Shown here: positions 1 to 5,019 of the stretch, piece by piece
Layout of the letters: the number at the start of each line of letters is the position of its first letter
How positions within the stretch are numbered: the stretch's first letter is position 1
Assembly: GCA_045599965.1 (NCBI GenBank)
Contig: JAZRXA010000001.1
Coordinates: 1-5,152, forward strand
Reading direction: 5' to 3'
From: RGIG5612 sp045599965
GTDB lineage: Bacteria > Bacillota > Clostridia > Lachnospirales > Lachnospiraceae
Length of the DNA stretch: 5,152 nucleotides
Position numbers and translations under genes: made by a program
Notes under the pieces: generated by a model
The model's input: the letters and a program-made list of their open reading frames with translations, nothing else
Databases searched by the model: none
What the model was told of the DNA's origin: nothing

Positions 1-1
1 T

Positions 2-130
2 TTGGTGCATACCACGATTACTTGGAAATTTAAGAATAAAGTATTCAAAACTCACGGGTTGGATGCCGACCAAACGGAAGCTGCTATTCAAGCAACGGTG
101 AAAATGTTAAATTTGATCGAAGACTTTTAA
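2..130 (+). CDS. C-terminal end of a LeuA-type synthase (tentative), 5' end outside window
   Basis: An open frame enters from the left edge and ends at TAA 128-130, giving 42 residues. The tail contains the stretch THGLDADQTEAA followed by a helix ending in KMLNLIEDF. This pattern (a glycine, an acidic pair with D two residues on, a small-residue helix, then a conserved asparagine near the end) resembles the C-terminal end of the LeuA allosteric/dimer domain of 2-isopropylmalate and citramalate synthases, which condense acetyl-CoA with an alpha-keto acid in branched-chain amino acid synthesis. The assignment comes from recalled family appearance and only 42 residues, so the product name is tentative; that this is a real gene end is better supported, because a terminator follows within 20 bases. 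It appears undamaged, so the broken region begins to its right. Confidence 0.5.
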   Translation: MVHTTITWKFKNKVFKTHGLDADQTEAAIQATVKMLNLIEDF

Positions 131-147
131 AAGCATAAAAATAATTG

Positions 148-181
148 AATTGTACTTCAAATCGGAGTACAATTTTTTTTT
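148..181 (+). terminator. Rho-independent terminator after the left-edge gene
   Basis: The arm AATTGTACT (148-156) pairs with AGTACAATT (166-174) across a 9-base loop, and the 3' arm runs directly into a T tract (173-181). It lies 18 bases after the TAA of the upstream gene and separates that transcript from the esterase gene. Confidence 0.85.
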
Positions 182-200
182 ATCTGTCTGGAAATTTTTC

Positions 201-208
201 TATTTTTG
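201..208 (+). promoter_or_regulatory. Putative Bacteroides-type -7 box for the esterase
   Basis: TATTTTTG matches the Bacteroides -7 consensus TAnnTTTG exactly. The expected -33 TTTG is represented only by a weak TTTA near 179-182, within the terminator's T run. Transcription would start around 214, leaving a leader of about 22 nt before the ATG at 236. The box overlaps the TTG at 206, which argues against that codon as the translation start. Confidence 0.5.
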
Positions 209-235
209 CATAAAACCATAAAATTATATAATATC

Positions 236-676
236 ATGAGTAGTTTAAAATTGAAAGTGTTTTCATTCCTTATGTTCTTTTTTGGAATGATTTCTGCCAT
301 AAATGCAGAACCAGATCCTAATTTTCATATTTATTTATGTTTTGGTCAATCCAATATGGAAGGTAATGCCACTGTTCCAGATAATGAGAAGCAAGTAAGT
401 GAACGTTTTAAAATGATGTATACTGGAAATGGATGTAATCAATGTGGACGTCAAAAGGGTAAATGGTATACTGCTGTTCCTCCTTTGGCACGTTGTTTTC
501 ACTGGAACAATGGAGGATTCGGACCTGTGGATTATTTTGGACGCACATTAGTAGAAAAATTGGATGAGAATATCACGGTAGGTGTGATTGTTGTAGCTTG
601 TGGAGGTGCCGATATTCAGTTGTTTGAAAAAAGTGGTTATGAATCTTATTTGAGAACTTGTATTGTCCTGATTTAG
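236..676 (+). pseudogene. Secreted CE6/SASA-family acetylesterase, 3' end lost at an IS junction
   Basis: The ATG at 236 begins a typical signal peptide: a short lysine-containing N-terminus, a hydrophobic core rich in Phe, Leu and Met, and a likely cleavage after INA (about residue 24). The mature part starts with IYLCFGQSNMEGNA, the block I motif of SGNH-fold sialate O-acetylesterase/CE6 enzymes, with the nucleophile serine in GQSNM. It continues through WYTAVPPL, GPVDYFGRTLVEKL and VACGGADIQLF, which fit the same family. These enzymes remove acetyl groups from xylan or other glycans in the periplasm or outside the cell. Native sequence ends at about 658 (141 codons); the last five residues CIVLI and the TAG come from the IS3 inverted repeat. 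The downstream HQGE-type block and the C-terminal catalytic Asp/His region are absent, so the product is expected to be inactive. The rest of the gene is not found on the other side of the IS. Confidence 0.85.
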
Positions 677-684
677 GTTGACTC
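659..684 (+). repeat. IS3 left terminal inverted repeat (IRL)
   Basis: Starts TGTATTG and continues with CCTGATTTAGGTTGACTC (667-684). It is the reverse complement of 2160-2185 with one mismatch. It supplies the last five codons and the stop of the truncated esterase. Confidence 0.9.
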
Positions 685-698
685 AAAAAAGAGTTAAC
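677..698 (+). promoter_or_regulatory. Hairpin immediately upstream of the orfA start
   Basis: GTTGACTC (677-684) can pair with GAGTTAAC (691-698) around a loop of six A, giving eight pairs with one G-U. The structure ends one base before the ATG at 700 and covers the purine-rich stretch that would serve as ribosome binding region. In several IS families such structures lower transposase translation from transcripts that read in from outside; that role is inferred here. Confidence 0.45.
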
Positions 699-699
699 A

Positions 700-1074
700 A
701 TGTATCAGTTACACACAGAAAAAGAATTAAAGTATTTCAAGGAAGTGATACGTCTTCATTATGAAGAAGGCTACGGAGAGCGTCGTATAGAGAAAATTTT
801 ACCTATCGGTCATACTACAGCATCGAGATGGATTGCTATCTTTGCACGAGAAAAAGAAATTTCAACAGATGTCGAAAACATGGCAAAAACGAAATCGAAT
901 CAACCCGAACAAGATCCAATCAAAGAACTTGAAGCGTACAAGAAAAGAGTCGAGGAATTAGAAGCACAGCTTTTAAAGGCGGAAATCAAGGCTGAATTCT
1001 ATGATGAAATGATTAACGTCGCAGAAGCCAAGTTCAAGATTCCCATAAGAAAAAAAGCTGGCGCCAAACGGTAA
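700..1074 (+). CDS. IS3 family transposase OrfA (helix-turn-helix protein)
   Basis: A 124-residue protein starting at ATG 700, just inside the left inverted repeat. Residues about 18-50 (EEGYGERRIEKILPIGHTTASRWI) look like the HTH_28/HTH_Tnp_1 helix-turn-helix that binds the IS ends. Residues about 73-102, with IKELEAYKKRVEELEAQL, form a leucine-zipper-like coiled coil for multimerisation, as in other IS3 OrfA proteins. The C-terminus is lysine-rich (IRKKAGAKR) because it crosses the A7 frameshift site. OrfA alone normally acts as a regulator, while the OrfAB fusion is the transposase. The first two thirds are visibly more AT-rich than orfB. Confidence 0.9.
   Translation: MYQLHTEKELKYFKEVIRLHYEEGYGERRIEKILPIGHTTASRWIAIFAREKEISTDVENMAKTKSNQPEQDPIKELEAYKKRVEELEAQLLKAEIKAEFYDEMINVAEAKFKIPIRKKAGAKR
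1050..1057 (+). promoter_or_regulatory. Programmed -1 frameshift slippery site of the IS3 transposase
   Basis: Seven A followed by G, read in the orfA frame as A AAA AAA G. It sits in the overlap of orfA (to 1074) and the orfB frame (open from 1017). Slipping back one base produces the OrfAB fusion. Between 1017 and 1272 the orfB frame contains no ATG, GTG or TTG, so a frameshift is the obvious way to translate its N-terminal part. An 8-bp stem (CGCCAAAC 1062-1069 with GTTTGGCG 1130-1137) begins five bases downstream and may act as the stimulatory structure. Confidence 0.75.
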
Positions 1075-2078
1075 GCGACCTGCACGCAAAGGACTCCGGA
1101 CGTTACTGTATCCAGAGCCTCTGCGAACAGTTTGGCGTAAGCAAGCAGGCTTACTATCAGTACGATGAAGACTCGGCACTTGCAAAGGCGGCACAGGAAG
1201 AGTTTGCCCTACAATATATCACGGAAGTTCGGGAGTTCGACCCTGGCATAGGAGGTATAAAACTTTGGCACATGTACAAGAGAGCCTTTCCCTGTGACTC
1301 TTCTATAGGCAGAGACCGTTTCTTCCGAATCATTGACGAGAATGGTCTGAAGGTTCGCAAGCGTATACGAAAACCGCAGACAACCGACTCCACGCATGGA
1401 TTGCCGACATATCCTAATCTCATAAAAGAGTATCTCCCAATGGCACCCAATAGTCTATGGGTTAGCGACATAACATACATCATGGTAAACGATGACGACA
1501 GTCACTACCATTTCTGCTATCTGTCTCTCGTGTTAGATGCCTACAGCGAGGAGATTATAGGATGGTGCGTAGGTCCGTCGCTTGACACGGATTACCCATT
1601 GGAAGCCTTAAGGATGGCATTGCGCCGCATAGAAGGTAAGGCGGTCAATCTCATACACCACTCGGATAGAGGCTGTCAATACGCAAGTCGCGAATATGTG
1701 AATCTGCTAAGGGAACACGGAATACGGGTAAGTATGACTGAGTCAGGAGACCCGAAGGATAACGCCCAAGCTGAACGCATCAACAATACGATGAAGAATG
1801 AGCTTCTCAAAGACAAAGTGTTTAGGAACATGGCTGAAGTTGTCGCAGCTGTAGCCATAGCTGTCGACTTCTATAACAATAGGAGACCACACATGAGTAT
1901 CGGCATGATGACTCCTGTCGAGGCTGCAAATTGTACGGGCGACAGAGACATGAAATGGACAAGCTACAGACAATTGGCGATAAATGCTAAAAATAATTTT
2001 GTTAATACTGAAAAGTCTTTACCTTTGCATTCCTGTCAGGTGTCTCCTTCCGTCCTACGGACTTCAGTCAACACCTGA
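1056..2078 (+). CDS. IS3 family transposase OrfB (rve/DDE integrase core), made as OrfAB fusion
   Basis: This frame is reached by a -1 shift from orfA, and the fusion would be about 459 residues. The first independent ATG is at 1272, inside the domain, so 1056 (the first codon after the slip) is given as the start. An HTH_21-like segment (IKLWHMYKRAF to LKVRKRIRK) precedes the integrase core. The catalytic triad is clear: D in WVSDITY (codon 1467-1469), D in HHSDRGCQY (1665-1667) and E in DNAQAERINNTMK (1773-1775). The last two are separated by 35 residues, the D(35)E spacing of IS3 transposases. FYNNRRPHMSIGMMTPVEA is the conserved C-terminal block. The last 20 or so residues, after about INAKNN, are unlike the family's usual ending and are encoded by a promoter-like box and one arm of a long dyad; they may be a late addition. 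Stop TGA at 2076. Confidence 0.9.
   Translation, partial: SWRQTVSDLHAKDSGRYCIQSLCEQFGVSKQAYYQYDEDSALAKAAQEEFALQYITEVREFDPGIGGIKLWHMYKRAFPCDSSIGRDRFFRIIDENGLKVRKRIRKPQTTDSTHGLPTYPNLIKEYLPMAPNSLWVSDITYIMVNDDDSHYHFCYLSLVLDAYSEEIIGWCVGPSLDTDYPLEALRMALRRIEGKAVNLIHHSDRGCQYASREYVNLLREHGIRVSMTESGDPKDNAQAERINNTMKNELLKDKVFRNMAEVVAAVAIAVDFYNNRRPHMSIGMMTPVEAANCTGDRDMKWTSYRQLAINAKNNFVNTEKSLPLHSCQVSPSVLRTSVNT
1998..2027 (+). promoter_or_regulatory. Predicted outward-facing Bacteroides promoter near the IS3 right end
   Basis: TTTG at 1998-2001, an 18-base spacer, then TACCTTTG at 2020-2027, matching the Bacteroides -33/-7 consensus TTTG and TAnnTTTG. It lies inside the 3' end of orfB and points out of the element toward 2186 onward. 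Transcription would start around 2033, at the head of the dyad described separately. Bacteroides IS elements are known to activate neighbouring genes from such promoters; activity here is inferred. Confidence 0.5.
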
Positions 2079-2103
2079 CAGGAATAAGACTTGTATGGTA
2101 AAG
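2017..2103 (+). repeat. Long interrupted dyad (possible stem-loop or MITE-like insert) at the orfB 3' end
   Basis: The arms ATTCCTGTCAGGTGT (2029-2043) and ACACCTGACAGGAAT (2071-2085) are perfect 15-bp reverse complements. An inner stem TCCGT/ACGGA (2049-2053 and 2057-2061) sits in the loop, and an outer match CTTTACC/GGTAAAG (2017-2023 and 2097-2103) extends it. There is no T run after the 3' arm, so it is not a standard intrinsic terminator on the + strand. It spans the orfB stop codon. It could be an mRNA-stabilising or protective hairpin, a structured leader for the outward promoter, or a small inserted palindromic repeat. Confidence 0.7.
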
Positions 2104-2159
2104 AAATTTTAGGAATAATATTAAAAAGAAAATTTAAATCAGGAATAATTTATAAACCA

Positions 2160-2185
2160 GAGTCAACCTAAATCAGGAAAATACA
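2160..2185 (-). repeat. IS3 right terminal inverted repeat (IRR)
   Basis: GAGTCAACCTAAATCAGG (2160-2177) followed by AAAATACA, ending CA. It is the reverse complement of 659-684 with one mismatch. Its outer motif TAAATCAGGAA (2169-2179) is also present as a direct copy 34 bases inward at 2135-2145. Confidence 0.9.
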
Positions 2186-2945
2186 CACATTAATGATCTT
2201 TTGAAGAAAGGCAAAAAGGTTCCTTCAATTTTCGGTATGTTATAAAAGAATGAGGCTACCTTATATGTTCTTCCCATCGGATTTAATAAAGCCGCTGTTA
2301 ATTTTCAAATCACAAATCTTGTATTCTTCTTGGTTACTAAGGACTTGAATAATCAGACTCCGATAATGATTACATTCTCAAAACCTTTTGCCATTATTTA
2401 CAGTTCACATGCTGTTAGCAGATATCGTGAGAGAATGAACCTTGATTCCAATATGAGTTTTATAGATGTCTGCAAGAAAATGGTTATAAATGGCTGCACT
2501 CGTCCACGTATTGTAACCGATTCATTAAAAATCTATGGTTCAAAAGCTACCTGTAAGGAAACGAAGTTCATTACTACTGAAGGTGCATTTTTGGGGTTCT
2601 ATAATGAGGAAACCGAAGTTTTTCTTTTTAAGTTTTAATGAATTAAGGGAGGATCAGGCGTATTTGAATTCAAGTGTTTCTGAAGATCTCCGGTTATGGA
2701 AGTCTATCAGAGAAGATTATGCAAACGGCAAAATATCATTTGACGAATTGCAGGCTAATAGTAAATCAGTGACTAGGGTATCAATAGAAAACGGTACAAT
2801 GAAGGAACTAACTACCAATGAAATAAAAATTCAAGATGATGAGTTAAAAGAATTCAAGGAACAAAATCCGGATTTTATTGATAAACAGATTGAAGCTAAT
2901 AAAAAGAGATTTGTCAACAAAATGAAGCAAAAAGGGTATAAATGA
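2186..2945 (+). pseudogene. Degraded gene of unknown function: 5' truncated, nonsense and frameshift
   Basis: Reading in from the IS3 end, one frame gives HINDLLKKGKKVPSIFGML, a TAA at 2243-2245, then continues open to the TAA at 2636-2638 through KNEATLYVLPIGF, MITFSKPFAIIYSSHAVSRYRERM and FITTEGAFLGFYNEETEVF. The +1 frame then carries on as SFNELREDQAYLNSSVSEDLRLWKS (quoted in parts: SFNELREDQAYL, SVSEDLRLWKS) to a charged, lysine-rich C-terminus ending at TGA 2943-2945. Dropping one T from the run at 2619-2629 joins the two halves smoothly (EVFLLSFNELRED). The simplest reading is a single ancestral protein of roughly 250 or more residues with its start lost at the IS junction. If any piece is translated, ATG 2366 could start the first half. 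I do not recognise the family; no membrane segment or catalytic motif is evident. It precedes the RecD-like gene on the same strand. Confidence 0.6.
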
Positions 2946-2976
2946 AGCATAATAGCTCATTTCTTTCTACAATGGT

Positions 2977-2994
2977 TTCAATTATATAATTGAA
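2977..2994. repeat. 18-bp perfect palindrome upstream of the RecD-like gene
   Basis: TTCAATTATATAATTGAA is fully self-complementary. Outer bases CAATG (2970-2974) and CATTG (3001-3005) extend the dyad with a bulge. It lies between the degraded gene and the -7 box of the next gene, with no T tract after it. It could be an operator for a dimeric regulator or a weak hairpin; its all-AT core makes chance occurrence possible. Confidence 0.45.
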
Positions 2995-3029
2995 TTGTTT
3001 CATTGTCTGTCTTTTCTGTTGAAATTTAA

Positions 3030-3037
3030 TATATTTG
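3030..3037 (+). promoter_or_regulatory. Putative -7 box of the RecD-like gene
   Basis: TATATTTG matches TAnnTTTG and lies 34 bases before the ATG at 3072. No good -33 TTTG is found at the expected distance (nearest is ATTG at 3002-3005, too far). The leader between the box and the ATG has no clear Shine-Dalgarno, which is usual in Bacteroidales. Confidence 0.4.
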
Positions 3038-3071
3038 GAGAATAGTTTACACTTTTATAAAAACTGCAATT

Positions 3072-4940
3072 ATGGCTCAACATATATCTGTTCGTGTTCC
3101 ATGGCACGATAATAATTGGAATGGTTCCGTTTGTTCTGAACCTACTCTAAATAATGCTTGTCTTCGCCTAAGTAATATAAGTGAAAATAAGAGCGACATC
3201 ACGGAGCACTCCCTATGTGGTCAATGTATGCGAGGTATTGAAGAGCAAATGTGTTGTATTGGTGAGGGTGGTGCGTTTATGTCAGATGTAGATTTGTATA
3301 GAGAAACCAAGCATCCTTATATCTATAGTAGCCCTTCAACTCATGGTCACTTTATTCCAACGACAATAAAATATCCTAAGTATTCTTTCCCCGCTCGTCC
3401 TTTCGCTTGGATGATGAAGGAAAAGGATGGTCGTCCTAATCTTAAGGTTCTTATTGACAGATATGGTATTAACTATCGTGAATCTAGAGAACCCAAATTA
3501 TCATGGTACTCAATTTGGGTTCAAGAAGCAGAGAACCAGCAGGCAATTTTCGATACATTCTATGGTGATATTGTTCCTAATGAGTCATTAGTTGTTGCAT
3601 ATGCAAAGCAAGTCCCTTTTGTTGAAGACCAACGTCGTGTTATTGTGGGTATGGGTCATATTACAGCTGTTGATCCAGTTGTCGAACACCAAAGAAGTGA
3701 TACTAATGGAACTCTTCGTTCTTTGACATGGGAAACCCCTATTCACCACTCGATTCGCCCTAATCATGAGGATGGTTTTATATTCCCTTACAAGGAAATG
3801 ATGGAATATGCTTCATCTCATCCTGAATTTGACATGGCAAGTATAACTGTATTTGCTCCTGATGATGCTTTTGAAGAGTTTTCTTATGCAACAGAGCATG
3901 TCAGTCATGATTCAATTATTGAGGTTATATTATCATGTATAAAAGCTTTTCAGATAATAGACAAATGTTTGGGTGGCTATAGTAATGTGTTAGAGTGGCT
4001 CAATCGCCAGTTGTCAGAAGTTTGGGAAGACCGTGGAGCGTTTCCTGGGTTGGGTTCGATGTTATCAGCATTTAATGTTCCACTTGGCATGCTGGTTGCT
4101 AAAGAATTGAATATAAAGTCAAAGGGTAAGAATAATATTTGGGATTTGGTTGACAATACATTTTCTTGTCCAAGTGATGTTTTGTCTCCAAAACTGAGTG
4201 CTATCATTTCTCCAGTATTATCGAATGCTTGGAAAAAACTAAGTTCAGAGCGTAAGCAACTATTCAAATTATTGTCACGTTTCTCACTATCAGTAGATCA
4301 GGCTGTTATATTATATAACGTGGAAGAGCGCGAACGATGGTTGATACATTGTACTGATAAAGAAATTATCGAAAACCCATATATTTTGTATGAAAAGACT
4401 CGTCTTATAGGTGGGTTAATGTCAGTTCTTAAAGTTGATCGTGCGATTTTCCCAATCCCTTCGATTGCAGAGCAATATCCTTTGGAAAAACCGTCTGTTT
4501 TATCTTCTGATAATGATGAAAGAAGAATCAGAGCTTTGGCTATTTCGGTCCTTGAAAAAGAGGCTCTTAATGGTAATACAATAATGCCATGTAAAAATCT
4601 CGTTCTAGAAATGAAGGGTATGTCATTGGACCCTCCTTGTGATGTTAATGCTGATATAATTAGTAGCATTGAATCTTTTATGTCTCCTGAAGTTCTTAAA
4701 CGAGAAATGAAAGATGGTACTGAATACTATAAATTAGTCAGAATTCAGGAATTCGATTCTGAAACAGAGTCAAAAATTAAAAAAAGAATCGGAAGCAAGC
4801 CGATTGACTATTCTGAGAATTGGGCTCAAGTTCTTGATCAAAAACTCAAATCTCCTTTAATTACAGATAATCAGAAAAGAGGTAGAGTGGAGCAAATTGC
4901 AATTCTTAGTTATTACTGTCCGCTAAAAATTAAAGAATAA
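3072..4940 (+). CDS. N-terminal part of a RecD-like SF1 helicase, truncated before Walker A
   Basis: A 622-residue ORF from ATG 3072 (MAQHISVRVPWHDNNWNG). Residues 1-70 contain six cysteines (21, 30, 49, 52, 61, 62) plus H12 and D13, suggesting a metal or iron-sulfur site. Residues 75-280 form a domain I recall only from uncharacterised Bacteroidales proteins (HPYIYSSPSTHGHF, AKQVPFVEDQRRVIVGMGHI, PDDAFEEFSYATEHVSHD). Residues about 320-345 (GAFPGLGSMLSAFNVPLG) look like a helix-hairpin-helix. Residues 431-555 (EIIENPYILYEKTR, DNDERRIRALAISVLEKEALNGNTIMP) correspond in order and spacing to the pre-motor region of RecD2-type helicases. The final native segment (about 600-613, QKRGRVEQIAIL) aligns with the helix just before the GxGTGKT loop. 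No Walker A, Walker B or other SF1 motif follows; the frame ends CPLKIKE and an IS4-type transposase begins 80 bases on. The product lacks its ATPase motor and is likely non-functional as a helicase. In full form it would be a DNA repair or phage-defence candidate, which is inference. Confidence 0.65.
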   Translation: MAQHISVRVPWHDNNWNGSVCSEPTLNNACLRLSNISENKSDITEHSLCGQCMRGIEEQMCCIGEGGAFMSDVDLYRETKHPYIYSSPSTHGHFIPTTIKYPKYSFPARPFAWMMKEKDGRPNLKVLIDRYGINYRESREPKLSWYSIWVQEAENQQAIFDTFYGDIVPNESLVVAYAKQVPFVEDQRRVIVGMGHITAVDPVVEHQRSDTNGTLRSLTWETPIHHSIRPNHEDGFIFPYKEMMEYASSHPEFDMASITVFAPDDAFEEFSYATEHVSHDSIIEVILSCIKAFQIIDKCLGGYSNVLEWLNRQLSEVWEDRGAFPGLGSMLSAFNVPLGMLVAKELNIKSKGKNNIWDLVDNTFSCPSDVLSPKLSAIISPVLSNAWKKLSSERKQLFKLLSRFSLSVDQAVILYNVEERERWLIHCTDKEIIENPYILYEKTRLIGGLMSVLKVDRAIFPIPSIAEQYPLEKPSVLSSDNDERRIRALAISVLEKEALNGNTIMPCKNLVLEMKGMSLDPPCDVNADIISSIESFMSPEVLKREMKDGTEYYKLVRIQEFDSETESKIKKRIGSKPIDYSENWAQVLDQKLKSPLITDNQKRGRVEQIAILSYYCPLKIKE

Positions 4941-4950
4941 AAAATTAAGA

Positions 4951-4979
4951 AGGGCTGGTTCTGGGAAAGAGCCAGCCCT
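4951..4979. terminator. Strong GC-rich hairpin between the RecD-like ORF and the IS4 transposase
   Basis: AGGGCTGGTTCT (4951-4962) pairs with AGAGCCAGCCCT (4968-4979) with one G-U pair and a five-base loop GGGAA. On the + strand the T run (4988-4992) is nine bases away, so termination would be weak; on the - strand the hairpin is followed by a T-rich stretch (complement of 4937-4950). It stands 11 bases after the TAA of the truncated ORF and upstream of the transposase -7 box, so it may insulate the transposase from read-through. Confidence 0.6.
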
Positions 4980-4985
4980 AAATGT

Positions 4986-4993
4986 TATTTTTG
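4986..4993 (+). promoter_or_regulatory. Putative -7 box of the IS4 transposase
   Basis: TATTTTTG matches TAnnTTTG and lies 26 bases before the ATG at 5020. No -33 TTTG is seen at the expected distance, where the hairpin 3' arm lies. A weak promoter would fit a transposase gene. Confidence 0.35.
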
Positions 4994-5019
4994 CTTTCAC
5001 CACAAAAACACAAAATAAC

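Larger units (their letters stand above)
659..2185 (+). mobile_element. Complete IS3-family insertion sequence (1527 bp)
   Basis: Terminal inverted repeats at 659-684 and 2160-2185 match in 25 of 26 positions (G at 665 against T in the complement of 2179), and the inner 19 bases are identical. The ends are 5'-TG...CA-3', as usual for the IS3 family. Inside are orfA with an HTH and coiled coil, and orfB in the -1 frame with an rve-type DDE core, the standard IS3 organisation, probably of the IS150-like kind. Both frames are intact, so the element could be active. No short target duplication is visible: AACT precedes the left end and CACA follows the right end. The flanks also belong to different genes. 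The exact IS name cannot be given without a database search. Confidence 0.9.

Noticed and set aside
206..235. TTG at 206 as the start of the esterase
   Set aside because: It overlaps the predicted -7 box and would place ten extra residues before a well-formed signal peptide; ATG 236 fits better.
973..1973. Several minus-strand open frames across the IS (973-1194, 1157-1483, 1209-1397, 1676-1858, 1743-1973)
   Set aside because: They lie opposite a clear DDE transposase, have no recognisable motifs and read as antisense shadows of orfA/orfB.
2619..2635. Programmed -1 frameshift in the T-rich run of the unknown gene
   Set aside because: The required shift is +1 (or -2), and no in-frame X XXY YYZ heptamer is present; a single-base indel is simpler.
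2330..2638. A separate 102-residue gene starting at TTG 2330
   Set aside because: The frame is open well upstream to 2246 with protein-like sequence, there is no ribosome binding context at 2330, and the product joins the following frame after removal of one T; it is better treated as part of one broken gene.
2535..2945. A separate 136-residue gene starting at ATG 2535
   Set aside because: Its first 30 residues overlap the preceding frame and look like out-of-frame translation (FFFLSF), while the part after 2630 continues the upstream protein.
3977..4669. Minus-strand open frames at 3977-4267 and 4298-4669
   Set aside because: They are antisense to the RecD-like ORF, with no motif or start signal.
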